Positions 34,870-45,855 of a DNA stretch of 64,000 nt are shown piece by piece. The notes below the pieces were generated by a model. That model did not search any database and was not told the DNA's origin. It saw nothing but the letters and a program-made list of their open reading frames with translations. The DNA comes from Ryuthela nishihirai. Taxonomy: Eukaryota; Arthropoda; Arachnida; Araneae; Heptathelidae. Every line of letters begins with the position of its first letter. Position 1 is the first letter of the stretch. The stretch lies in NCBI GenBank assembly GCA_038380435.1, contig JAWZYU010000018.1, forward strand, positions 53,097,751-53,161,750, in the 5' to 3' direction. Made by a program: the position numbers and the translations under genes.

Positions 34870-35300
34870 TGGTTACCAAAAATAAATGTGATTAAATAAT
34901 GAGACAAATCTACCGATTTGAAAGAGAAGAAGAAATGAAAGGAATAAAAATAATCTCTGGCGAATATGGAACGATTGTTTCCAAAGAGAATAATTTTGAC
35001 ATTTTACTACTTTAACACCGTCTAGCAGCGGGAATTTGAAATAATGATTATTACAAAAATGCAAATAACTATATTTTGTTAGTATCTATCTAATCCAAAA
35101 AGAATATTTCATTTACTTCTTAAAATGAAAAAGTTGAGTTTTGTTACCCTCCTGGGATTAAGGGAAAAATCGGTGCTGTCAATGTCCCTTGATTATTACA
35201 TTCTACCACCAGAATTTCAAACGTTTAACATGGATTGGCAATTTACCATATTCGTTTAAAGTTTTGTATTTTTCAAATTTAGGGCCCTCGAATGGTGGAA
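34870..35300. repeat. R3 repeat copy
   Basis: It shares an ordered set of words with 52,440-52,694 and 54,196-54,610. These are CTTTAACACCGTCTAGCAG, TTCATTTACTTCTTAAAATG, a TTACCCTCCTGGGATTAAGG block, CCCTTGATTATTACATTCTA and TTCGTTTAAAGTTTTG, ending in AGGGCCCTCGAATGGTGG. I see no coding capacity. It is an unnamed repeat of about 400-450 bp. Confidence 0.55.
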
Positions 35301-35687
35301 TTTAAACTACTATAACATTCATAAAATGCGATCTTAATATTTCATTAACCCTAACAACCAAAAACAAAATTTCATTTATCGTGTAAAAAAAAAGAACAGT
35401 TTTAAACTCAAACATCTGTTCTTTTTTCACACTCTTCTTACACAAAATTCGAAATAATCTACGACATTCTAAGGACGGTTCGAGATTTATTTTATTTCGA
35501 ATTTTGTCCCATCCATCATTCTTCTCCCCCAAAAAGGAGGCTGATTTTCGCTGGTGTGAACTTTAACGGTTATATCTCAAATTAACTCTTTTGATGTCTC
35601 CAATGTCATGGGCTACTTCAAACACGACTCCAAAAACAGGGGGGCGGGATGTGATCGATGTTTATGAGTCATTTATGAAATCGAAGT
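35301..35687. other. AT-rich DNA without recognised features
   Basis: Nothing recognised; GGGGCGGG near 35,640 is isolated. Confidence 0.4.
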
Positions 35688-38600
35688 TTCTGCACAATAT
35701 GCTACTTAAAGGAGGTTGCAAACTCCTTTGCTTAATCTAATCATTACTTAAAAAGTTGAACCACCTTATTCCCAAAATATTGTGTAGCATCTAGAATCAA
35801 ATGCATCTAGTTTTCTGTTATCTTGTTTACAAAGAGTCCAAGTTTCACTACCATAACTAACCTAGAAAAAGCGAAACTATTATACAGTCTAATTTAGTCT
35901 TTAGTTGAATACGACAATTTCTCCACATAATCGATAGATACTTAAAAGTCCCGGCAGCAATCACTACTCCTCTGTTAATCTCATGCCATCACCAGTATCT
36001 GTTACATAGCACCCAAGACAATTCAACTGAGACACCTTCTCAAGAGTGCAGCCATTCAGATTAATTAAACCACAGCCTGCCTGACCAGTTTCATCACTTT
36101 AGCTTTCTCTCTGTTTATCACCAAAATCTCAACATATTCATCTCATCAACATCATTTTTCAAAATGGCTAAAATCATCAGCATAATCTAAATTAGAAATT
36201 TTCGTATCTCCAGATTATTTAAGTCCAAAATCTTTACCCTGCAGTGAATTTCGTATAACATAATCAATATCCAAACTAAAAAGAAAAGGAGACAAAATCC
36301 ACCCTTGTCGAACACCAGAAGTAATGCTAAACCAACTGCTACAAGACTTACCAACTCTCACACACGACTCAGTGTTATTATAGAGAGCTTTCATTATGTT
36401 AACTAACTTGTCTGGTATGCCATACGATCTAAACAATCAACCACAAATTATGACGGTCAACAGGATCGAAAGCCTTTTTTAAAACCAACAATGGTTTCTG
36501 AAATTCTAAACATTTTTCAAGAATCTGCCTGAGTGAAAATATCTGATCCACATATCCCCTACCACTTCTGAATCCACACTGCTCATCACGCAACTGTCAA
36601 CCAGATTCTGAAGTCTGTTAAGTGCATTCATGGAGAGAACTGTACCTGGGACAGGAAGTAGGCTGAAACCCCTGTAGTTATCACAAGAATTGCGATCCCC
36701 TTTTCTAAAAAATAGGTATAATAATAGCTCTGATTAAATCCTTAGGAACCATGCCTTTATCATAAAAGATATTCAAAATTTTCATCATCCATATAGTAAC
36801 CGAAACATTTCCGGCTCTAAGCATTTTCCGTTGTAATTTCATCTACCCCTTGGGATTTATGAAGCTTAAGTTTAGAAATAGTCAAAATAACTTCAGATTG
36901 TGTTATAGGGCCAATATTAAAGCCACCAATGCATCTATCATCATTACAAACAATGGGAGTAGTACTCACCCCATTGTTTAGAACATCACTGAAATGCTCA
37001 GCTCACCTAGCCATGAAAGAATACTCACCTTCAATAATCTTATCTTGCTTATCCTTCAATCCATGCATAACTGTCTTTTTTTCCCCCACTCGAAACATTA
37101 ACTATCTGGTACAGCTCTCTGTTCTTACACTATCTAACTGCTTCCTTTTCCCTGTCAGCCAAGCCATCTAGCCAAAGATTCTTATCAGCTGCAAACTGAT
37201 CATTTACAACTTTTTTAAACTCTTTGTAATGCTTTGTATTAGGACTAATAGGGTGTTGATTAAGGATATTCATGCAGTTCTTTCTTTCCGAAATAAACTC
37301 AAGCGCCTTATCACTCAAATATTTGCCTCTTCTGCTCGTTTTTGCCTTAAAGAGTACTGTTAGCTTCAAGAAAAGTCTGTTTAAAATGGTCCCATTCTTC
37401 CTCAACTTCAGTAGTAAGCAAACCATGACTGTCATAATGACTAAGTAACCTATCATGGTAAGCTTTAGCTATAACTGGGAGAGGTTCAATATTAAAGGTA
37501 AATTTATTAAAGGTGAACTTTCAGAGCTTCAGTATTAAAGGTAAATTTTTTAATCTTAGTACAACACTTTTTAAGTTTAAGTTGCAAGACACTTTTAACG
37601 AGGTAATGGTCAGATCCAATTTCAACTCCACTATGTTACCTTGTATTCCTAACAGAACTATTCCATTTGCTGTTAATTAATATACAATCAATCATATTCT
37701 TATGCAGATTATCTGGTGAGACCTATGTGTACTTACGTATGTTGCGGTGTTTGTAATAAGTGTTAGTTATTCAAGAACCATTTAGTTTATTTACCTCTAG
37801 GAGGCACTGCCAATTACAAATTACAGCTATCTGGTGAGACCTGTGTACTTATGTATGTCGTGGTGTTTGTAATAAGTGTTAGTTATTCTCGAATCATTAA
37901 GTTTATTTACCTGTAGGGGGCGCTGCCAATTGCAAATTGCAGCTACCAGTACTAAAGGAACCCATCATCCCTTCGCAAAGGTCAGAGTCAGTACCAACTT
38001 TGGCATTGAAGTCCCCTAGAAGAAGGGTAATATGTCCTTTCTTAACAGAATTCAAAATATCCTGAAATTTCTAAAACCTATCCTTCTTATCCTCATCGGC
38101 ATCCTCAGTGGGGTCATAACAGGAGATAACATTCAAGTCTTTAATGCTTGTCTGAAATATTGCTCTAATAAACCTTTCATTAATGCACTCATATCCTAGA
38201 ACAGCATTACTAGTGTGCCTGCTGAGAAGCAAATTTAGGGCTTGGAAATGCTTATTATCTTTCCTCCCTGAAAAGAGAAATTAAAGATTATTTTTAAGAA
38301 GCTGAACTTTATCTGTCCATCTGGTCTTCTTGCAAGCCATTAATATCTAAAGTATAACAGTGGAATTCTTGTGTGAGGATATCAAGAGAATAATCTTTGT
38401 GCAGAGTCCTCACATTACAATTACTTATGAAGACAGAATGGTTAGTGGGATGTTTAAAGAAACTACGTTTATTGAGGGAGGAAATTCCGACAATATCAAA
38501 CAGCCCTCTAATCGCAGGCATGAGGCAAATACCAGTTTCCCTCACTACTAAAGGCTGAAGCCATCTACACTTGAAGACTTCCTCCAATGTAGGTTTGACG

Positions 38601-38800
38601 ATGGTCGTAGAAGCAAGAATTTAGGTATCTGCAATGACCTCAAATCAGGATTATTCACCGGCTGATGAAACGTATCCTGTGAATCTATTCACTCGGGGCT
38701 GTCAACTCACAAACAAACAGAAAACACAGCGGAAGATTTTCTCTCAACAGAAGTCCACCAGTTCAGCAGTGCAGTGCGAAAAATGGTTGGTTGATGGTGT
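35688..38800 (-). mobile_element. LINE-B: RTE-like LINE, 3' end missing, old
   Basis: The - strand matches LINE-A from the SLQPPL region (35,690) through the reverse transcriptase (36,215-36,436: SGVRQGWILSPF) and endonuclease. It continues upstream of the LINE-A start, with FISNCNVRTLHKDYS at about 38,420 and a further N-terminal stretch to about 38,587. GC-richer DNA to about 38,800 may be the 5' untranslated part. Many frameshifts and a 117-bp internal tandem duplication (37,709-37,826 and 37,827-37,942) break the ORF. The last 240 bp and the (GAT)n tail are absent, which target-primed insertion does not explain, so a later deletion is likely. Confidence 0.88.
37709..37942. repeat. 117-bp tandem duplication within LINE-B
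   Basis: TATCTGGTGAGACCTATGTG at 37,709 and TATCTGGTGAGACCTGTGTA at 37,827 start two adjacent copies of the same LINE endonuclease segment, each containing GTTTGTAATAAGTGTTAG. LINE-A has it once. Confidence 0.85.
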
Positions 38801-39351
38801 TATATTATCGCTGAGTCATTTCTAAATAATAGGAAAAATAATTTCTGGCCATCACGAATGAAATGTTGCCTTTTCCTCTATCGAGTCCTTGTGTGTTGGA
38901 GTAGGTCGTATGAGTTGCTTACTGTCAGATTTCGTGAGAAATTTACTTTCTCATTGATAGTATTGCTTTAGTTTTGAATGACGATACTCTCTTTCATATT
39001 CACCAATTTTTATATTTTTACGTTAATGATAGGGATGTATTGTGTATTAGACGCTTACAAAGTTTTGTGATTTCGGCATTGAGATGTTCTTCTAGTTAAT
39101 ATTAAAAATGAATTCATGAGGCTTAATTTACTTAAGATATGTTTTTTCGCTAATTTCTAAAATGTGTTTTGGCCGAAATATCGAAAAGAATAACTGGAAT
39201 AATATTACAGAATCATCGCCGGATGTTTTCCGTTTCAACCCAGTTGAGACTTAACATTAGGCAAAAATTTTCCTAATATCATTACAAACAGACGTAACTG
39301 TTGTCAATTACATTTTGAGACCTCATTTTAAAGCACATATCAAAAATGTAG
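38801..39351. other. AT-rich DNA without recognised features
   Basis: Nothing recognised upstream of LINE-B. Confidence 0.5.
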
Positions 39352-39492
39352 ATCATAAAAAAAGGACTTCACAGGAGTCCTGAGGAAGAGTTAGACTATA
39401 CAAGGGGTTCCAGAGAGAATTAAACAGGGGTCCGCGAGAAACAGTTAGATTTCACAGGAGGTCCATGGCGCCGGAAAGGTTGGGAACCACTG
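39352..39492 (-). mobile_element. hAT transposon end fragment
   Basis: On the - strand the sequence starts CAGTGGTTCCCAACCTTTCC at 39,492 and continues with GGCGCCATGGACCTCC, TCGCGGACCCCTG and GGAACCCC words. This is the standard start of many hAT-family elements. The other end and any transposase are not visible nearby, so this is a truncated copy or a MITE part. Confidence 0.7.
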
Positions 39493-40103
39493 GACCATCT
39501 TTAGTGCACAGTAATAGACTGGAATTTGATACATCTATGGATATAATAGGAACTACATAATAATATTAAAGACAACTGCCTGAGACCCAGCAAGAATTAT
39601 TTTGTTACATTTTCCAGGAAATCACAAGAATTGTTTTGCTGCATTTCATAGGAAGTAACAAGAATTGTTTTGGTATGTTTCTCAGGTGTCATTTATTTGA
39701 TAATGTCTATCATGGTATACGAATCGTAATTCTTTTATGTTTCTTTCTACTGCTTTCTGAGATTTCAGAATTTTACAACTTTTTTGAGTGTTTCTACTGC
39801 ACATGCTGAATTTCAGTGATAAATAATGTTAAAAATACATTTTGGTATATTCTTGTTCCTTTAATTGTAAATAAAAAAAACATTTAAATGGCAATATTTT
39901 TTCTTATATAAGCAACAATCAGGTGTAAAAGCTTCAAAGTTATGTGCCTAAGCAGCAGTCTACTGCAAGATAATATTAGAAGCAGCAAAAAGGTTAGAAA
40001 TGCTTTTTTTGCTCTCAGGTAACTTTTTAGAAATGTATCTTCCCCATTCCCTGTTGAACATTAGTCTATAAATAAATTCATTTCCTTTTATCATTAGTTA
40101 TTT
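39493..40103. other. AT-rich DNA without recognised features
   Basis: GAATTGTTTTG words recur three times at 39,590-39,675 (each after an AGAAT or CAAGAAT start), a small local duplication. Nothing else is recognised. Confidence 0.45.
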
Positions 40104-40202
40104 TGTTGAGGTCTCGTCTTCTTCACAGATCTTCTCTATGTCCTATTAAACTGATAGACTACTGTCAGATCTCTGTAGCAAGCAGCTATATGAGGAGGTA
40201 AT
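40104..40202 (+). mobile_element. SINE1 body fragment
   Basis: GTTGAGGTCTCGTCTTCTTC, CTGATAGACTACTGTCAGAT and AGCAAGCAGCTATATGAGGA match the SINE1 3' half with many changes. There is no tRNA head. Confidence 0.7.
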
Positions 40203-40398
40203 TTTTCTTTTTTGCTATGGAAATTATACTGTTCCCAAAGGCTATTTGGTACAGAGCAGATTGGCATTCAGAACAAGCAATCTAGTGAGCTGCCGTTTCT
40301 ATAGCGTACGTAAAGCGTAAGTATCTTGCACAAGGAGTCTTGGCTTAACGACCTGTGAAGAATTTAAATTCCACATAGGGAACTTAGTTGGAAGAAAG

Positions 40399-40457
40399 GA
40401 CGAATTCAGTCCTCTGTGTCAAGGAGCTGTTTGTTGGCAGAGAGGACTGAATTCGTC
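40399..40457. repeat. Perfect 17-bp hairpin, 25-base loop
   Basis: GACGAATTCAGTCCTCT at 40,399-40,415 is exactly complementary to 40,441-40,457. No gene or terminator context. Confidence 0.9.
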
Positions 40458-40582
40458 AAAATCCAATAGTGGCTCTTTTATCGATGAAGGTAAGGGAAGG
40501 AGTGCCCTTATCCTTGACGATAGAAGGCGGAGAAAATTCTACGGAGAAGCCGTGAAAAGTCTCAAAGCTGGCACAAATGTGA

Positions 40583-40694
40583 CATACATACATACATACA
40601 TACATACGTACATACATACATACATACATACATACATACATACATACAAAATTGTCATACAGCCATGGGCTACGGAGGTCCAACCAGACTGTGA
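40583..40694 (-). mobile_element. CATA microsatellite abutting a LINE 3' fragment
   Basis: About sixteen CATA units (40,583-40,647) are followed by CATACAGCCATGGGCTACGG at 40,656, then AGGTCCAACCAGACTGTGA. The latter is the last ~35 bp of the RTE-like LINE on the - strand. This is an extremely short 5' truncated insertion whose trinucleotide tail has been replaced by, or evolved next to, a tetranucleotide repeat. Confidence 0.8.
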
Positions 40695-41097
40695 TCTAAA
40701 CTAAAAAACACAAGTTATTCATTCTGTCAAAAGCTTAATTTTGATTTTTAATTTGAACTGCTGACCAGTAAGAAGCTCAGCAGCGGCCTATCTATGAAAT
40801 TATTAATTCTTCGATGAAGGATAAAATTCACAAATTATCTTTTTATCGCCATCTTATTTAGAGCATACGGGAAATATTTTCGGGGATTGCTCATTCGCTC
40901 GAATTATTATATTCAGTACATCATAAGTTTTCAATTTGTGTGTGAATTGTGGTCCCGAACACACTCACCGGGAAAAATAAAAAATAAAAATATATTCGAA
41001 TTTTTGTATGACTTATATGTCAATTTCGAACTGGATGGTAGAGCTTCAAGAGAACATGATCAACGATAATAACATACTTTAAACAGGCGTGAATTGC
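40695..41097. other. AT-rich DNA without recognised features
   Basis: Nothing recognised. Confidence 0.5.
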
Positions 41098-41168
41098 TCC
41101 TCCTTAGATCAACTGGTAGAGCAACTGGCGCGTAACCAGGAGATCATGTTCGAATCCGGGATGTGGAT
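41098..41168 (+). tRNA. tRNA-like sequence, probably a pseudogene (Thr-like)
   Basis: TCCTCCTTAGATCAACTGG, TAGAGCAACTGGCGCGTAAC, CAGG and GTTCGAATCC have the D-arm, anticodon-arm and T-arm order of a tRNA; a CGT anticodon would mean threonine. The anticodon stem is one pair short, the base before the anticodon is G instead of T, and the T stem and acceptor pair poorly. It is a tRNA relic or a lone SINE head, not a working tRNA gene. Confidence 0.35.
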
Positions 41169-41639
41169 TTTTTCACACTTACTTATTAATTATAGAGAAG
41201 AGTGACACACAAATTAGTTGAGATGTGAAATGTTGCACTTTATTTACCACTTTATTCACTAAATTGCCACTGTGAGAATTATTTTCTCGAAATAGAAAAT
41301 TATGACTATGTGAATTTTCACTGATGAGTTGAAAGGTGATAGTCTCACCACTATTACTGAAGGACAAACAATTCAATGATATCTGTTTTGAGATCTAATA
41401 CCACTCTGACAATCAGTTTTACGATGATATGCCTTCCTGAATTTTGGATTAATGTGCAAGCTGATTACATAAAATTAAGCGAGAAAGCTAACACTCATTC
41501 CCTTCACAACATAAAACTTGTGCGAAGCCAGGTTCTCAACGGTTGTCGTTATAAAGAGTAATCATTGATTAAAAATGAATGTGGAGCGTGGTGACATGTG
41601 ACTAGTTGCCTTTGTACCTCTGAGTGTGAAGGGGAGGCT
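41169..41639. other. AT-rich DNA without recognised features
   Basis: Nothing recognised. Confidence 0.5.
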
Positions 41640-42085
41640 TCTTATCCTTGATGAGAGGCTTCTGTCTTCTAATAGCTGCTAGCGGTTCCCTTTTAACTAC
41701 CAAACTTTGAGCTCTTGGACGTCATTGTGACCTGACAATTGTGGCCTTCTGCATACACAATGAGCTAAATGACCAGGACCTGGTCACAAGAATCTTCCAA
41801 GAGCTCGGAATTGGATAGAGAAGGATCACTACTGTGCAGTCGTTAGGAGACAGCCTCGTATCAAAGCATATTCTTTAAAGTGCCCAGGGTATGGTCCTTC
41901 TGCTTACGGAACAACCACTTCATTCCTTTTCTGAGGGACAGCGGTATTTATAAACCCATTGGGTGTTTCCTTTTGCAGCGAAGAGAGAATAGAGATTAGC
42001 TGAATAACATTCAATAAAGGGATAGTGAGAACTTGCACCTGGAAATAGCAGAACGTGACTCTGAAACGCTACCTATACTATGAAT
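41640..42085. mobile_element. Two decayed SINE2 fragments, head to head
   Basis: 41,640-41,735 is a + strand SINE2 3' part (a TATCCTTGATGAGAGGCTTC word, then GTCATTGTGACCTG). 41,744-42,085 is a - strand SINE2 nearly to its head (AATGAGCTAAATGACCAGG at its 3' side, TAAAGTGCCCAGGGTATGG, GAACTTGCACCTGG). Both are among the most diverged copies. The join might be an inverted repeat formed from one element or two separate insertions. Confidence 0.6.
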
Positions 42086-42417
42086 GGAAGAAGTAACATC
42101 TTGAGCTATTTTGCTAATTTCTTAAATTCTGGTGTATGAAGAAATCGTTGCGTTTCTCGTGAAGTCTTTGAACCTTGATATGAATATGAGTTTTAATGAA
42201 ATACGTAGCAAAGAGACAACATATTTCATGCATAACTAATGAAAGGAATTTTAAAAGTATTTATGCAATTTATTGTCTTCCCTGCCTTTGTACTTTTCTT
42301 ATTTTATGTCTCTGATATCGCAAGTGTTGCTATTCGTGTCTTGACCAGCTACTGTTGATACAGTCCGTCCCTAATGAAAGTTGTTCACCACTGTCCTAGT
42401 TTATCTACCCATCGTAA
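42086..42417. other. AT-rich DNA without recognised features
   Basis: Nothing recognised. Confidence 0.45.
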
Positions 42418-42774
42418 CCCCGGTCAGCAATGGGAATGTCCTAAAGGCCTCTGTCCTTCGGATGGAACCGTAACGGTGGCTCCATCTGCAAGAGAGCCAT
42501 AGCTGTTAGGTTGGACTGTTTTACCTCTGAGCAAAACTTTTTGGTTGGGTGGACCTACTGATCAGCTATTAGAAAGCTATATTCTATTCAAGTTAAAGTA
42601 CACGCTGGATGCCCTTGAAGGGAGGTTATCATCTGTCTCTTAGAGTCTCTTAGAAGCTGTTTACTGGGATCCCTTCCCTCAAATTTCTCTGGTCCCTTGG
42701 GGTCCTTTAACCTGGCCATTTAGCCCATTATGTGCAAAAAAAAAAAAAAGTGTCGCCCAGATGTAAAATAACTC
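42418..42774 (+). mobile_element. SINE2 copy with a reversed SINE2 start inside
   Basis: SINE2 words run in + orientation from CCCGGTCAGCAATGGGAATG through AAGAGAGCCATAGC and ACACGCTGGATGCCCTTG, to the tail with A-run and GTGTCGCCCAGATGTAAAA. At 42,511-42,541 a short stretch (GGACTGTTTTACCTCTGAGC) is the family's 3' end in the opposite orientation, so a small reversed piece is embedded. Confidence 0.7.
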
Positions 42775-43748
42775 AAAAAGAGCAAAACTTTATATTATCT
42801 CCATTATTTGTCATGGGGAACTTGATTCCTTAAAAAAATTAGTATTTAGCTTGTTTATTTTTTTTAAAGAGATATTTTTGTTATTTCAAGGTATTTTAGC
42901 TTCTCTACACGACACTATTTGATAAGGTGTGTTTATTGCACTTTAAAGTGTAAGAAGGCAGAGAGTTTCCGTTCAAAAGACATCCAAAGTGTTTTTTACA
43001 AAGTACAAAAGAAACCACGGAAGAAGAAAAGCTTGGAAAGTCCATCGTTGACTTTTTTATTCCAAATTTCAATGAAGACAGAGCGCTGATAAATAAAAAA
43101 AATCGAAGCTGACAAAGGAATTATTTTTTGATGACATTTCTTTTTTTTCCAAGTTTTTCCCAAGACCAAAACAACCCATCATTTCTCTCTGTCCAAAATT
43201 CTCCCTCCGAATCGTTTTAAACATTTCTTCCTTCTCTACAACCTTTTTTTTTTGTCTTTCACATCACCCATTGTTGTTATTCATATCCACAATTTTTCTG
43301 CCATCTCTTCATACGCTGATATCACCTAGATATCTTGCTTTCATTTTTTGTCTATTGCATTTTCTTTCTTATCTGTTTCATTCTAAATATTTCAATTTTT
43401 CTTTCAGTCTATTATTATTTTCGATATTGATTTCTATGTTAAAATCTATGTTTCTGCAGCATACTTTAGAACGTTTTCTATAATATTCTGGAAAATAACT
43501 TTTATTTTAACTTCATTTTGTGATATTTCCGATCTACGCTGTCTGTTTCCTCCATCTATCAGAGGTGTATATAAAATCAAATTTTTTTGGGGGGGTCAGG
43601 AAGGTGGCTCGTATAAACCAACGCTGTTTGGTATATTTTTAATCAGGAATTATCGTCATTGAAATATGTAATGAATATTTTACACTTTATTATTATTAAT
43701 TATTTTCGCTTCTCTTCAGGTTATTAAAATTTCCCAGATAAGCATTCC
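42775..43748. other. AT-rich DNA without recognised features
   Basis: No gene recognised; pyrimidine-rich stretches occur at 43,140-43,420. Confidence 0.45.
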
Positions 43749-44372
43749 ATGGCCTTCTTTCCATTCTCATTATATTTCATGACCATCTTTCCATCCCCAC
43801 TATATTTCATAGCCTTATTCCCGTACCTACTTCATTCCGTGGCCTTCTTTCCATCCCCACTATATTTCGTGACTTTCTTTCCATCCCCACTGTATTTCGT
43901 GACCTTCTTTCCATCCCCACTATATTTCGTGACCATCTTTCCATCCCCACTATATTTCATGGCCTTATTTCCGTACCTACTTCATTCCGTGACCTTCTTT
44001 CCATTCCCGTTATATTTCATAGCCTTATTCCCGTACCTACTTCATTCCGTGACCTTCTTTCCATCCCCACTATATTTCGTGACCTTCTTTCCATCCCCAC
44101 TATATTTCGTGACCTTCTTTCCATCCCCACTATATTTCGTGACCTTCTTTCCATCCCCACTATATTTCGTGACCTTCTTTCCATCTCCACTGTATTTCGT
44201 GACCTTCTTTCCATCTCCACTATATTTCGTGACCATCTTTCGATCCCCACTATATTTCATGGCCTTATTTCCGTACGTACTTCATTCCGTGACCTTCTTT
44301 CCATCCCCACTATATTTCATGGCTTTATTTCCATTCTTCCTTCATTCCGTGTCCTTCTTTCCATCCCACTTC
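43749..44372 (+). repeat. 30-bp minisatellite, about 21 units
   Basis: The unit is ACCTTCTTTCCATCCCCACT followed by ATATTTCGTG. A second unit type (CCTTATTTCCGTACCTACTT, then CATTCCGTG) is interspersed singly among runs of the first. Because 30 is a multiple of three and the unit has no stop in several frames, a 219-codon frame (repeating FFPSPLYFVT) is open on the + strand, and others are open on the - strand. That openness is explained by the repeat, so I do not call a gene. The seven-unit run near 44,050-44,220 is the most homogeneous. Confidence 0.92.
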
Positions 44373-44408
44373 CTCCCCTTTATTCTACTTTGGTATTCGC
44401 GAAAATGA

Positions 44409-44840
44409 TATTAACATTCTAGTTGCCCATCATATTCGGGTAACATCTAATATTTTTACCATCTCCTTAATGGTTGATCTTGGTTATGTTCAACGTATTG
44501 CAAAGTAGTAATATAGAAAATGTTCTCCTTTTCTAATATTAGAAGAAAAGAGAGCATTTTTTTTTTCTACAATAAAAAAAGATAATTTTTTTTGTATTCT
44601 TGTTGAAAATGCAAAAATTTGCCAGAAAACGTTTTTATAATAACGTAATAACGTTATATATAATAATGGAATAATGTTATATATATATATTTGATCATTA
44701 TCAAAAAAAGGTTATTTTTTTTAAAGTAGTCCCTTTTACAGCTCATAATTAAAGCAGTCTTATATAATATTCTTATATAATATCAAGAAATCACAAGGAA
44801 TGAATCAAGAACCACTTTGAACAATAAGGAATAAAAATAA
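44409..44840. other. AT-rich DNA without recognised features
   Basis: Only AT-rich simple sequence, including TA-rich words at 44,645-44,690. Confidence 0.5.
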
Positions 44841-45855
44841 TTTCAAGTTAACAGTTTAGATAGCATTCTAGTCTTTAGGTATTCTGTTTAATTATTAAAC
44901 AGAAACGTTCAATAGTTTTTTGAAACGTTTCTGTTTCAAAAATTTAAAAAACGAAACAGAAAGTTTTAATTATCATTTCAAGTTAACAATTTAGATAGCA
45001 TTCTAGTCTTTAGATATTCTGTTTAATTATTAAGATTCGTTCAATAGTTTTTTTTAAACTTTTCTAAAATATTTGGATCGTTAAATGTTTTAGAAGTATA
45101 ATTTTTTTCAGTAGTTTAAAAAGGTAAAAAAAAGTTCATTTCAAAAAAAGCATTCTTGCCACCATAATTTTGTCGTATCGCTATTTGAATATGTGGAAAT
45201 AGAAAATGCCGAAACTACTCGAGCGTGTAAACTCACGTTACGAACTTCACACATTACTTGCTGAGTTATCTGCGCCATTTGTAAAAGGGATATGAAATGA
45301 TGCAAACTCGCATGTATACCGTAAATGCCTCAATAGTACTGTAGATTTACAATTTACGATTTCTTGCTTGTATCAGTCCACAATTCAAGCACAGGCTATC
45401 ATTTAGACTCCGGGGCTTTAATAGTCATGTATGGTATGTGGAGTTAGATTGAACAGCGAAGATTTGCATATCAGAGATGCAGACAGAGAGAGATGTTTTA
45501 GCTCATTATGTAAGAGATAATACCAACATAAGAATGAATTTCGTGGAACATTTGAAAGTTCTGAGGAATATGAGTTGTACTGATACTCTATAGGACAGTC
45601 ACGCATTTTCTGGGACTTATGGCTGAAATCCGACCACCGTTTAAAAATCTTGCGCTGTTTCCTGCTACAATTCAAGCACTGTCTACTATCAGGAATAAAT
45701 ATCATTTGAATTTGACAATTTGGATGTCATTCAGTCTTGTATCCTGTTTATTATTAAGATATATTATTAGGATTCGTTCAGCGATTTTTAGCCTTTCCTA
45801 AAATATGGGCATAGTTAATTGTTTTAGAAATAAAATTTTTGTTAGTAGTTATAAA
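44841..45855. repeat. Local triplicated repeat (R7)
   Basis: Three units start with related words: TTTCAAGTTAACAGTTTAGA at 44,841, TTTCAAGTTAACAATTTAGA at 44,976 and TTGAATTTGACAATTTGGAT at about 45,704. They continue through a GTCTTTAGGTATTCTGTTTA-like word to TTCGTTCAATAGTTTTT. The second and third also share a TTCTAAAATAT... and TTTTAGAA block. The first two are close relatives; the third is more diverged. No gene is visible. Confidence 0.65.

Noticed and set aside
40561..40650. Array-like CATA repeats as a possible CRISPR
   Set aside because: It is a tetranucleotide microsatellite without spacers, in a eukaryotic setting.
43749..44408. 219-codon open frame read as a repetitive protein gene
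   Set aside because: The frame exists only because a 30-bp tandem repeat without stop codons has a period divisible by three; - strand frames are open over the same stretch.
45418..45801. Overlapping frames at 45.4-45.8 kb as coding exons
   Set aside because: Frames lie on both strands over the same bases and the region contains an R7 repeat copy; no splice-site-bounded frame stands out.
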